Positions 7,552 to 15,521 of a stretch of DNA of 64,000 nucleotides are shown here, piece after piece. The DNA lies in assembly GCF_000378485.1 (NCBI RefSeq), contig NZ_KB899970.1, positions 1 to 64,000 of the forward strand. The letters are read 5' to 3'. How positions within the stretch are numbered: position 1 is the first letter of the stretch; every line of letters starts with the position of its first letter. The DNA is from Flavobacterium rivuli WB 3.3-2 = DSM 21788 (lineage in GTDB: Bacteria; Bacteroidota; Bacteroidia; Flavobacteriales; Flavobacteriaceae). The position numbers were made by a program, and so were the translations under genes. The notes below the pieces were generated by a model that was not told the DNA's origin, made no database searches, and saw only the letters and a list, made by a program, of their open reading frames with translations.

Positions 7552-9960
7552 ATGAAAAACAAACTTAGAGCACTCCTTCATTACATACAAAGTTTTTTTA
7601 AAACACTTCAGGAGCGCATTACCAATTACATAAAACGCAACAAAATAAAATCGGCCATTGCGGTAGTGCTTTTGGTTGCCTATTACTTTTGCCTTCCACT
7701 AACGCTGTTTAGCGACCCGTATGCCACGGTAATAGAAAGTGCCGAGGGTGAACTTTTGGGTGCGCGCATTGCAAAAGACGGGCAGTGGCGTTTCCCGGCG
7801 CAGGATAGTGTGCCTTATAAATTTCGGCAATGCATTGTTTATTTTGAAGACCAGCATTTTTATAGCCATCCCGGTTTTAACCCTGTGGCAATTGTAAAAG
7901 CCATGAAGCAAAACCATGATGCTGGCAGGGTGGTGCGCGGTGGTAGTACACTAACCCAACAGGTAATCCGACTGAGCCGCGAGCATAAAAAACGCAGCTA
8001 TTTCGAGAAGTTGGTTGAGATGGTTCTCGCAACCCGGCTCGAATTTCGTCATAGCAAAAACAATATACTGGGGCTGTATGCCGCACATGCTCCTTATGGC
8101 GGTAATGTGGTGGGATTAGAAATGGCCTCATGGCGGTATTTTGGCGTACAGCCGCAGCAACTATCTTGGGCAGAGACAGCTACGCTTGCGGTATTACCCA
8201 ATGCGCCAAGCCTTATTTATCCCGGTAAGAACCAGATTAAACTTCGCGATAAGCGCAACCGTTTATTAAAAAAACTTTTTGATGAAAAGGTAATCGACAG
8301 GACAACCTACGAACTTTCTCTACAGGAAACGCTGCCCCAAAAACCATTTAACCTGCCACAGGTTGCACCGCATTTATTACAGAATATATCTAAGACAAAA
8401 GAGGGACAGCGCATAAAAACGACAGTAAAAAATGCGCTGCAAATGCGTGTGAACCAGATTGCGGCACGTTATTACCAGGAATATAAGCAAACCGAAGTAC
8501 ACAATCTTGCCATTATGGTGGTAGATGTGCAAACGCATAACATTGTTGCTTATGTGGGTAATTCGCCCACGGATGCTGCCCACCAGAAAGATGTGGATAT
8601 TATTCCTGCACCCCGAAGTACCGGCAGTATTTTAAAGCCTTTCTTGTTTGCGTCGATGCTGGATGCCGGAGAGATCCTGCCTAATACTTTAGTGGCTGAT
8701 GTGCCCACGCAAATTGCGGGTTACAGCCCCAAAAATTATGAATTAACGTACGACGGTGCCGTGCCCGCGCAACGCGCATTATCGCGTTCGCTTAACATTC
8801 CGGCAGTGCTTATGCTTAAAGATTTTGGCGTGTACCGCTTTTATGAACAGTTGCAGCATTTTAAACTGCGGGACATTAAGCAGCACCCTAATCATTACGG
8901 ATTATCTCTTATTTTGGGTGGGGCTGAAAGTAACCTTTGGGATTTGTGCCGCACCTACGCCAGCCTTACATCTACCCTTAATTATTTTACGAGCCACGAA
9001 GCAAAATACCGGACCAATGAGTTTGCCGAACTGAACTGGAACCACGATGTAACCCGCGATTTTGGCAAAGAGGTCTACAACAAACCACAACTGGGAGCAG
9101 GGTCTATATGGTTAACTTATAATGCCATGAAAGAAGTAAACCGCCCCGAGGGTGATGAGGCCTGGCGTTTTTATGATTCATCGCTGGAGATTGCCTGGAA
9201 AACGGGTACCAGTTTTGGCAGCCGTGATGCCTGGTCCATTGGCACGAGCTCCCGTTATGTGGTGGGGGTGTGGGTAGGCAATGCATCCGGGGAGGGCAGG
9301 CCGTCGCTTACGGGTGTAGGCAGTGCTGCGCCGGTATTGTTTGATGTGTTTAATTTACTACCGCGTCAAAAGTGGTTTGCAACACCCTATAACGACCTTG
9401 AAGAGGCTGATATTTGCAAATTAAGCGGACATATTGCGGGCGAACATTGCCCCGGCGAAAAGCAATGGATTCCACTAAACGGAAGCAAAACACAAACATG
9501 TCCTTACCATAAAGTAGTTCATCTTGATGCAAGCGGTATGCATCGTGTAAACAGCAGCTGCGAGAGTGTAGATAACATGGTTACTAAAACATGGTTTGTG
9601 TTGCCGCCGGTAATGGAATGGTACTACAAAGGAGGCCACATGGATTACCTGCCGCTGCCTCCATTCCGTGCCGATTGCGAAGGAACTGCGGGTGCCTATA
9701 TGGATTTTATCTACCCTAAAGAAGATGGTAAAATATACCTTACCAAGGATTTTAATGGTAAGGTGCAGCCGTTTATTCTCAAGGCAGCACATACATCGGC
9801 AAATGCCAGGTTGTTTTGGTATTTAGGCGATAAGTACTTGGGCGAAACGCAAACCTTTCATGAAATGCAGGTTACTGCCCAAACAGGTAAATACATAATA
9901 ACCATAACGGACGAAGCCGGAAACGAGATACGCAGGCGAGTGGAGATATTGGCCCCATAG
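7552..9960 (+). CDS. pbpC: Penicillin-binding protein 1C
   Basis: A bifunctional peptidoglycan synthase of 802 residues. One N-terminal membrane segment lies near residues 35-52. The GT51 glycosyltransferase domain has EDQHFYSHPGF with the catalytic Glu99, and GGSTLTQQ at 130-137. The transpeptidase domain has SILK with the acylated Ser359, SRSLN, and KTGTS. The C-terminal about 150 residues form the PBP1C-specific domain (BiPBP_C), with Cys pairs and a beta-sandwich ending. PBP1C normally accompanies YfhM-like alpha-2-macroglobulin and is thought to patch cell wall after protease attack. Here the two genes flank a toxin-antitoxin insert but keep order and strand. Confidence 0.95.
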   Translation: MKNKLRALLHYIQSFFKTLQERITNYIKRNKIKSAIAVVLLVAYYFCLPLTLFSDPYATVIESAEGELLGARIAKDGQWRFPAQDSVPYKFRQCIVYFEDQHFYSHPGFNPVAIVKAMKQNHDAGRVVRGGSTLTQQVIRLSREHKKRSYFEKLVEMVLATRLEFRHSKNNILGLYAAHAPYGGNVVGLEMASWRYFGVQPQQLSWAETATLAVLPNAPSLIYPGKNQIKLRDKRNRLLKKLFDEKVIDRTTYELSLQETLPQKPFNLPQVAPHLLQNISKTKEGQRIKTTVKNALQMRVNQIAARYYQEYKQTEVHNLAIMVVDVQTHNIVAYVGNSPTDAAHQKDVDIIPAPRSTGSILKPFLFASMLDAGEILPNTLVADVPTQIAGYSPKNYELTYDGAVPAQRALSRSLNIPAVLMLKDFGVYRFYEQLQHFKLRDIKQHPNHYGLSLILGGAESNLWDLCRTYASLTSTLNYFTSHEAKYRTNEFAELNWNHDVTRDFGKEVYNKPQLGAGSIWLTYNAMKEVNRPEGDEAWRFYDSSLEIAWKTGTSFGSRDAWSIGTSSRYVVGVWVGNASGEGRPSLTGVGSAAPVLFDVFNLLPRQKWFATPYNDLEEADICKLSGHIAGEHCPGEKQWIPLNGSKTQTCPYHKVVHLDASGMHRVNSSCESVDNMVTKTWFVLPPVMEWYYKGGHMDYLPLPPFRADCEGTAGAYMDFIYPKEDGKIYLTKDFNGKVQPFILKAAHTSANARLFWYLGDKYLGETQTFHEMQVTAQTGKYIITITDEAGNEIRRRVEILAP

Positions 9961-10012
9961 TGAACAGTATTAGTGATTAGTATTCAGTTGCAGTTTTCGG
10001 TTTGAGTGTAGC

Positions 10013-10048
10013 TGGTTCCCCTCTTGAGAGGGGTTAGGGGTGTGTTTG
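10013..10048. repeat. Inverse copy of the dispersed C-rich repeat
   Basis: CTGGTTCCCCTCTTGAGAGG and the following GTTAGGGGTGTGTTT are the reverse complement of the family seen at 323-403. The copy also contains a small CCCCTC/GAGGGG hairpin. It sits in the gap after pbpC and does not code. Confidence 0.6.
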
Positions 10049-10095
10049 TTTCAATCTACAATGTAAAACCTTATGCTTCTTTCAACGCCATTACA

Positions 10096-10130
10096 CACAA
10101 AATCCCAACCTGCAAAGATTGGGATTTTGT
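10096..10130. terminator. Bidirectional terminator between convergent pbpC and M3 peptidase
   Basis: ACAAAATCCCAA (10096-10107) and TTGGGATTTTGT (10119-10130) form a perfect 12-bp stem with an 11-base loop. The A/T ends of the stem provide a short U-tract in both directions. It lies between two convergent genes. Confidence 0.75.
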
Positions 10131-10154
10131 ACTTTGAAATTTGATGTTTGTGAT

Positions 10155-12302
10155 TTAAGACTTATCATCCTGTATAGCTTCTTTCTCCTGCAGGCCGCGT
10201 TTGCGCAGTAATGGCTCGATAGACGGATCGCTGCCACGGAAGTTCTTATACATTAGTGCAGGATCTAAACTGCCGCCGCGTTCCAGTATATTGGTTCGGA
10301 ATGATTTGGCAGTAGCCTGGTCAAACAGCGATGTGGTTTTAAAGGCTTCAAACGCATCGGTATCAAGCACGCCACTCCATATATAACTGTAATATCCTGC
10401 TGAATATCCTCCGTTAAAAATGTGGTTATAATAAGTGCTTCGGTATCTTGGAATGATAGATGATATCAACCCTATGTTTTTCATAGCTTCCTCTTCAAAT
10501 GGCGCTATGTTTTGGGTAATAGCATCGGTACGGGTATGATACGCAAGGTCTAAATAGGTAGCCGCTAAAAACTCAACCGTTGCAAATCCCTGATCGAATG
10601 TAGCCGACTGTTGCAGCTTGGCTATAAGTGTATCCGGAATTACTTCTCCTGTTTTATAGTGTTTGGCGTATAGTTTAAGTACTTCGGGTTCGGCAGCCCA
10701 GTTCTCCATAATTTGCGATGGGAGTTCTACAAAATCCGTGGGTACACTCGTGCCCGATAGGGTTTCGTACGTTACATTACTTAGTAAGCTGTGCAGCGCA
10801 TGCCCAAATTCATGAAAGAATGTACTTGCCTCGTCATAAGTTAGCAGGGCAGGGGCATCGCCGGCAGGCTTGGTAAAATTGCATACTATAGATATTATAG
10901 GAGCCGTACGCACGCCATCTATAGTGCGCTGCTTGCGGAAAGACGTCATCCAGGCACCGCCCTTTTTACTGGCACGCGGGTAAAAATCCATATACAGCAG
11001 GCCTACGTATTTACCGTCGGCCTCGGTAACTTCCCAGGCGGTAACATCTTTATGATAAATGGGCACATCCTTGATTTGCTCAAATTTAAGTCCGTATAAA
11101 TTTTTAGCAACGGTAAAAATACCGTTGCGCACGTTATCAAGGCTAAAGTATGGCTTAAGTTCCTGCTCGTCAAGGTCAAAACGCTGCTTGCGAATCTTCT
11201 CGGTATAGTACCTCCAGTCATACGACTGCACGGCATCGTTAATACCATCGGCAACCATAAGTTTTTTAATATCAGCTTCCTCAGCTTTGGCTTTTGCCAA
11301 TGCAGGTTTCCAAAGCTTGTCTAATAAGTCGTATACGTTTTCCGGGGTTTTAGCCATACGCTCTTCTAAAACAAAGTGAGCGTGGCTTTTATAACCCAGC
11401 AGCTTGGCTTTTTCTGCACGCAGGCTGGCAAGGTTAACAATGTTAATACGGTTATCAAGCTTGTTGCCATTGTTGCCGCGGTTTTGGTAAGCACTCCATA
11501 TCTCTTTGCGCAGTTCACGGTTAGATGCATATTGCAGGAATGGCATTACACTGGCATTTTGTAAGGTAAAAATCCATTTGCCGTCTTTACCCTTTTCTTT
11601 GGCTTCGTGGGCGGCGGCTGTAATAAGTTCTTCGGGCAGTCCGGCGAGTTTTGCTTTATCTTTAACAACAAGTTCGAATGCATTAGTCTCGGCCAGAACA
11701 TTATCGCCAAACTGCAATGAAGTGACAGATAACTCTTCATTAATTTTCCTAAGGCGTGCTTTTTGGTCGGCATTGAGTAATGCGCCGCTGCGTACAAAAC
11801 TTTTGTATTTGCGTTCTAAAAGCTTGGCATCTTCGGTATTCAACTTAAAAGAAATCTGATTATCCCATACTTTTTTTACACGGGCAAACAGCTTTTCGTT
11901 AAGGTAAATGTCGTCGTAGTTTTTAGATAATAAGGGAGCCATTTCTTTAGCCAAAGCCTGTAGCTCATCGTTAGTGTTGGCAGTGTTCAGGTTGTTAAAA
12001 ACAGTGTTTATCCTTGTCAGTAAGGTGCCGCTGCGGTCCAGTGCTACAATCGTGTTTTTAAAGTTAGGCTGTTCATGGCTGTTGGCAATGCCATCTATTT
12101 CGGCCTGCTGTATACGTATGCCCTCCTGCAGTGCCGGCTTGTAATGTTTATTCTCTATAAGGTTAAAGGGTGGTGCTCCGTATGGGGTATCCCAGGTGGC
12201 TAACAGGGGGTTATCTTCGCCTATAACTTCTGCTTTGTTTTCTCTTTGGCACGACATAAATATACCGGTTATTATTAAAATTATAAATAAGTTTATTTTC
12301 AT
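10155..12302 (-). CDS. M3-family metallopeptidase lipoprotein (Dcp-like)
   Basis: A zinc peptidase of the M3 family related to peptidyl-dipeptidase Dcp and oligopeptidase A. It trims small peptides. The zinc site HEFGHALH is clear, with H497, E498 and H501. The third ligand Glu would lie about 25 residues on, in the FVELPSQIMENW stretch. At 715 residues it has the usual length plus a lipoprotein signal (FMSC, lipidated Cys18, followed by QRENK). It is therefore expected in the periplasm or on the surface, as is common for Bacteroidetes Dcp homologues. It stands alone and is convergent with pbpC. The short gap to the divergent gene at 12442 must hold both promoters. Confidence 0.92.
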   Translation of the reverse strand: MKINLFIILIITGIFMSCQRENKAEVIGEDNPLLATWDTPYGAPPFNLIENKHYKPALQEGIRIQQAEIDGIANSHEQPNFKNTIVALDRSGTLLTRINTVFNNLNTANTNDELQALAKEMAPLLSKNYDDIYLNEKLFARVKKVWDNQISFKLNTEDAKLLERKYKSFVRSGALLNADQKARLRKINEELSVTSLQFGDNVLAETNAFELVVKDKAKLAGLPEELITAAAHEAKEKGKDGKWIFTLQNASVMPFLQYASNRELRKEIWSAYQNRGNNGNKLDNRINIVNLASLRAEKAKLLGYKSHAHFVLEERMAKTPENVYDLLDKLWKPALAKAKAEEADIKKLMVADGINDAVQSYDWRYYTEKIRKQRFDLDEQELKPYFSLDNVRNGIFTVAKNLYGLKFEQIKDVPIYHKDVTAWEVTEADGKYVGLLYMDFYPRASKKGGAWMTSFRKQRTIDGVRTAPIISIVCNFTKPAGDAPALLTYDEASTFFHEFGHALHSLLSNVTYETLSGTSVPTDFVELPSQIMENWAAEPEVLKLYAKHYKTGEVIPDTLIAKLQQSATFDQGFATVEFLAATYLDLAYHTRTDAITQNIAPFEEEAMKNIGLISSIIPRYRSTYYNHIFNGGYSAGYYSYIWSGVLDTDAFEAFKTTSLFDQATAKSFRTNILERGGSLDPALMYKNFRGSDPSIEPLLRKRGLQEKEAIQDDKS

Positions 12303-12441
12303 GAGGATTTATTTGGGCATAAAGAGTAAAGTTATCTTTTATAAAATTAAAAGGCAAGGTCTTTAGCAAAATATAGGCTTTCCTTTACATTTACTGCGTC
12401 ATATTTTAGTACCTTGGTGGTAACTTTAAAATACGCATACC

Positions 12442-12984
12442 ATGGCCCTGATGAAGCCCTTTAACCTGAATAAATGGATTGATGAAAACCGCCACCTTTT
12501 AAAACCACCGGTGGGCAACAAAAATATTTATCCGCTGTCTGACGATTATATTGTAATGGTTGTCGCCGGCCCCAATGCCCGAAAAGATTACCATTATAAC
12601 GAAACCGAAGAGTTGTTTTACCAGCTTGAAGGCAGTATAAAAGTTGTGGTTCAGGACGAAGGCGAGCGCAAGGAAATGGAACTTAATGCCGGAGATATGT
12701 ACCTTCACCCGGGCAGTGTGCCACACTCACCCGTTAGGAGCGAAGGCTCTATAGGGCTTGTAGTAGAGCGCGTTCGTGCCGGCCGTGGCTTTACCGACGG
12801 GCTATTATGGTTTTGCGAAAATTGCAACAATAAACTATATGAGGTTTTCTTTGAATTGCATAATATAGAACGTGATTTTCTGCCTCATTACAAACACTTT
12901 TACAATAGTGAAGAACTACGCACCTGCGATAAATGCGGAACTATTATGCCTGTAGACGCGAGGTATGTGGCAAAAGAGGAGTAG
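12442..12984 (+). CDS. 3-hydroxyanthranilate 3,4-dioxygenase
   Basis: A ring-cleaving dioxygenase of the kynurenine route from tryptophan to quinolinate and NAD. It opens 3-hydroxyanthranilate to 2-amino-3-carboxymuconate semialdehyde. The 180-residue cupin keeps the Fe(II) ligands H51, E57 and H95. It also has the bacterial C-terminal rubredoxin-like metal site, Cys125/Cys128 and Cys162/Cys165. Arg and Pro residues around PHSPVRSEG, which shape the substrate pocket, are present. The start ATG at 12442 gives the expected N-terminus. No other kynurenine-pathway gene is nearby. A weak -7-like TACCTTGG lies at 12410-12417. Confidence 0.95.
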   Translation: MALMKPFNLNKWIDENRHLLKPPVGNKNIYPLSDDYIVMVVAGPNARKDYHYNETEELFYQLEGSIKVVVQDEGERKEMELNAGDMYLHPGSVPHSPVRSEGSIGLVVERVRAGRGFTDGLLWFCENCNNKLYEVFFELHNIERDFLPHYKHFYNSEELRTCDKCGTIMPVDARYVAKEE

Positions 12985-13077
12985 TGGTTTAAGATACGAA
13001 TTACGGTAATCTTCACTAATTGATTTAGTGTTAATTCGTGTTGGAGAGTCATTGTATAATCACTGTGTAATCAAAAT

Positions 13078-13476
13078 TTGGAAATAAAAACATTATTGAT
13101 GTTAAAAGAATTCAATGATTTAGAATGGCACGATGCCAGACTTGAAAAAATTACTATTGATAGATATAATTCAGATAAGGTGAAAAATGTTGATTCTATA
13201 GAATTAACAATTAAGTGGCCATCTCAAAGTAAGAATAAAATTGTTTTTGAAAATGTTTATCAAGCAAATCTGAACATGAATTTCGGTGTTATCGCTGAAG
13301 ATAGTATTTATATAGCTCATATTAAAGAAGAAAGTAAAGAGGCGGAGTTGATCAAAGATAAATGGATAAAACTTTATAAAGGAATAGAAAACCTTATTTG
13401 TTTTGAAATTGTAACTAATACCACAAATAGTAATATACAAATTTTTGCAATGTCTTTTAGTATTGTTGAGTTATGA
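13078..13476 (+). CDS. Hypothetical protein, AT-rich gene
   Basis: A small soluble protein that I cannot assign. The longest frame uses a TTG at 13078. The ATG at 13099 (MLKEFNDLEWHDARLEK) is at least as likely and would give about 125 residues. The N-terminal phrase LEWHDARLEKITID is reminiscent of small Bacteroidetes proteins of immunity type, but that is only a resemblance. The sequence is mainly beta-like, with a Trp in WPSQSKN and many Lys and Asn. There is no signal peptide or membrane segment. Base composition is clearly more AT-rich than the neighbours, which suggests acquired DNA. No partner gene lies beside it. Confidence 0.6.
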   Translation: MEIKTLLMLKEFNDLEWHDARLEKITIDRYNSDKVKNVDSIELTIKWPSQSKNKIVFENVYQANLNMNFGVIAEDSIYIAHIKEESKEAELIKDKWIKLYKGIENLICFEIVTNTTNSNIQIFAMSFSIVEL

Positions 13477-13598
13477 ATTTCCCCAAAGTTGCACTTCGCG
13501 GGAAAATAATTATCAGTTCTTAATAATCCGTCAAAATCCGCGACTGCGAAGCATCCGTAAAATCCGCATTCCAAAAAATATATATTATTGTTTTTGTT

Positions 13599-13606
13599 TA
13601 CCTTTG
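13599..13606 (+). promoter_or_regulatory. -7 element of the corA transcript
   Basis: TACCTTTG fits TAnnTTTG. Transcription from here would give a leader of about 100 bases before the CorA start at 13713. That leader contains a mini-ORF and a hairpin (see the separate entries). Confidence 0.5.
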
Positions 13607-13625
13607 CAAAAATTTTGTACTCAAA

Positions 13626-13670
13626 ATGGATGATCATCATCGGGAAATACTAACAACCTTTCAGGGATAG
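13626..13670 (+). CDS. Possible leader peptide upstream of corA (14 codons)
   Basis: ATG at 13626 opens a 14-codon frame MDDHHREILTTFQG ending in TAG at 13668-13670. It lies inside the predicted corA leader, 42 bases before the CorA ATG. It begins with two Asp and two His residues. Translated leader peptides are known for other Mg2+ transporter mRNAs of enterobacteria. Here the evidence is only position, its own ATG, and the hairpin that follows. It may equally be a chance ORF. Confidence 0.3.
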   Translation: MDDHHREILTTFQG

Positions 13671-13679
13671 CATCCGTGC

Positions 13680-13710
13680 CAATTCCCTGTTATTTAATTT
13701 TAGGGAATTG
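13680..13710 (+). promoter_or_regulatory. Hairpin touching the corA start codon
   Basis: CAATTCCCT (13680-13688) and AGGGAATTG (13702-13710) are exact complements around a 13-base AT-rich loop. The stem ends 2 bases before the ATG and holds the only purine-rich AGGG stretch that could contact the ribosome. If formed, it would block initiation. This looks like a translational switch, but the signal it would sense is not visible. Confidence 0.5.
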
Positions 13711-13712
13711 CA

Positions 13713-14639
13713 ATGGTAACGTACTATAAAAACCAAAATGGGCTAACCCAGGCCCAAAACCGTAACGAAGCAAACTGGATAAGCGTAGTTTGCCCAACCC
13801 CACAGGAAAAACAATTTTTGCTCGAAGAACTTAAAGTGCCCGAGGCATTTTATAATGATATTGAGGATATAGACGAGCGCCCCCGTATAGAAATAGAGGA
13901 TGGGTGGCACCTTATTATTGTGCGCATACCTTACAAAAGTAATGATGTGCGCCTGCCGTATACCACCGTGCCGTTAGGGCTTGTTTTTAAAGAAGATGTG
14001 TTTGTATCTATATGTTTTGCACAAAGCGAACTTATAGAAGATTTTCCAAAGTATACCCAACGCAAAGGCATTGAGCCTGGGAATCATTTTGACCTGGTGC
14101 TTAGGTTACTGTTGTCGTCAAGCATCTGGTTTCAAAAATATCTTAAGCAAATAAACCAGCTTATAAAACTGGCCGAAAACAACCTTGAAAAATCCATCCG
14201 TAACGAAGATTTACAGGCATTGTTACAAATAGAGAAATGCCTTGTGTTTTTCATTACGTCTATAAAAGGCAATGAAGTTTTATTCTACAGGGTGCGTAAC
14301 CTTAAAGCACAAAAAGATTCTTATGATGAAGACCTTATAGAAGATGTAGAGATAGAACTGCGCCAGGCACAGGACACGACTAATATATACAGCGATATCC
14401 TTACCGGTACCATGGATGCCTATGCTTCGGTCATATCTAATAATCTTAATATCATCATGAAAAGGCTTACATCCATATCCATCATCTTAATGATACCCAC
14501 GCTTGTAGCCAGTTTTTATGGTATGAACGTGCCCAACTCATTGCAGGATAACCATAACGGTTTCTGGATCGTGGCACTGGCATCGTTCATAGTGTCGGTA
14601 ATTGGTGTAGTGATGTTTAAAAAGAAAAATTTATTTTAG
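13713..14639 (+). CDS. CorA-family Mg2+/divalent cation transporter
   Basis: A 308-residue protein of the CorA/Mrs2/Alr1 family. The N-terminal about 240 residues form the cytoplasmic alpha/beta domain and the long stalk helix. Two transmembrane helices lie at the C-terminus (about 245-265 and 280-300). The signature GMN is present as YGMNVPN at the end of the first helix; it forms the selectivity filter of the pentameric channel. The usual acidic loop between the helices is short, with a single Asp after NSLQ. Length is normal. The upstream leader is unusual (mini-ORF and start-codon hairpin). Confidence 0.92.
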   Translation: MVTYYKNQNGLTQAQNRNEANWISVVCPTPQEKQFLLEELKVPEAFYNDIEDIDERPRIEIEDGWHLIIVRIPYKSNDVRLPYTTVPLGLVFKEDVFVSICFAQSELIEDFPKYTQRKGIEPGNHFDLVLRLLLSSSIWFQKYLKQINQLIKLAENNLEKSIRNEDLQALLQIEKCLVFFITSIKGNEVLFYRVRNLKAQKDSYDEDLIEDVEIELRQAQDTTNIYSDILTGTMDAYASVISNNLNIIMKRLTSISIILMIPTLVASFYGMNVPNSLQDNHNGFWIVALASFIVSVIGVVMFKKKNLF

Positions 14640-14647
14640 AAGTTGTT

Positions 14648-14689
14648 TGTCATTTTGAGCGCAGCGCAGCGAAGTCGAAAAATCTCGAT
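14648..14689. repeat. Dispersed intergenic repeat
   Basis: TGTCATTTTGAGCGCAGCGC and the following AGCGAAGTCGAAAAATCTC belong to a short repeat type (CATTTTGAGCG...AGCGAAGTCGAAAAATCTC) that I recognise from many Flavobacteriia intergenic regions. It is non-coding and has a partial palindromic core around GCGCAGCGCAGCG. Confidence 0.5.
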
Positions 14690-14750
14690 ACTGCATATAA
14701 AATTTCGTCTAATCCGTTTCTGTAGATCATAAAAACAAGGGTAAAACTTA

Positions 14751-14783
14751 TTGTAAAACTTTGGCCTGAGATTTGTAAATTTG
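14751..14783 (+). promoter_or_regulatory. Promoter of the lipoprotein-mfd pair
   Basis: The -33 TTG (14751-14753) and -7 TAAATTTG (14776-14783) are separated by 22 bases, within the Bacteroidetes range. The lipoprotein ATG lies at 14802, giving a leader of about 12 bases. Confidence 0.55.
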
Positions 14784-14801
14784 CTATGCAATTACAAAAA
14801 C

Positions 14802-15521
14802 ATGAAGTACCTAAAAATAGTCTTGTTCCTGTGTTTATCTATAACCGTGCTGTCCTGCCAGGATGATGAAAAACAACGCATTGCCGAGACACAGCGCACC
14901 CAGAAACAAAACGATTCTATATTAAAAGTGATTAGCGCGGCCTGGAGGTTTGATGTGCCTGCGCCCACCCCAAAAGTAGCCCAACGCATAAGCACCTGGA
15001 ACGAGTGGGAGCAGTTTAACAACGAGCTTAGGCAAAAGCCTGCGGGCAATGCTATAAATGCTTATTTGCAAAAAACTAAAACGCTTGTTGCCAAAGCCGA
15101 TTTGCTACGAAACAATGTGCCTGTATTTTTCAACAAGCCACAGGTGCGTGCCCGTATGGGGGTGCTTATTACTAAAATAAAATCGTTGTACACGTACATA
15201 AATATAGAGACTATACCGGATAAAAAAGTTATAGCCATTATTGGCGAAATAACCCACGAATTGACGGCACTGGAAAACCAGTTTGACGAGATTATCAGCA
15301 TTAGTGAAATACCAAAAGAGCAGGGTGAAGAAGAGATGCTTCGCGCACTCGATACTACCCGTATGGCCAACCCGGACGCTATGATTCCGCGATTAGCCAC
15401 ACCGCAAACAACTACGCCCCAGCCGGGAGCACCACAAACTAATTTGCCACAGGCAAGGCAGCTAACACCGCCGGCGGCTCCTGTGGGTAAAGCTGCAAAC
15501 GCTACTAAACCTACCAATTGA
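14802..15521 (+). CDS. Putative surface lipoprotein, unknown function
   Basis: A protein of about 239 residues whose real start is probably the ATG at 14802, not the in-frame TTG at 14781. That start places MKYLKIVLFLCLSITVLSC directly at the N-terminus, with the lipidated Cys at residue 19. The residues after it, CQDDEKQ, fit the Bacteroidetes lipoprotein export signal (acidic residues at +2 to +6), so a surface location is plausible. The middle is helical and charged. The last about 40 residues are low-complexity Pro/Thr/Ala (TPQPGAPQTNLPQ). I do not recognise the family. Its stop codon overlaps the mfd start (TTGA), so the two are translated as a coupled pair. Confidence 0.75.
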   Translation: MKYLKIVLFLCLSITVLSCQDDEKQRIAETQRTQKQNDSILKVISAAWRFDVPAPTPKVAQRISTWNEWEQFNNELRQKPAGNAINAYLQKTKTLVAKADLLRNNVPVFFNKPQVRARMGVLITKIKSLYTYINIETIPDKKVIAIIGEITHELTALENQFDEIISISEIPKEQGEEEMLRALDTTRMANPDAMIPRLATPQTTTPQPGAPQTNLPQARQLTPPAAPVGKAANATKPTN

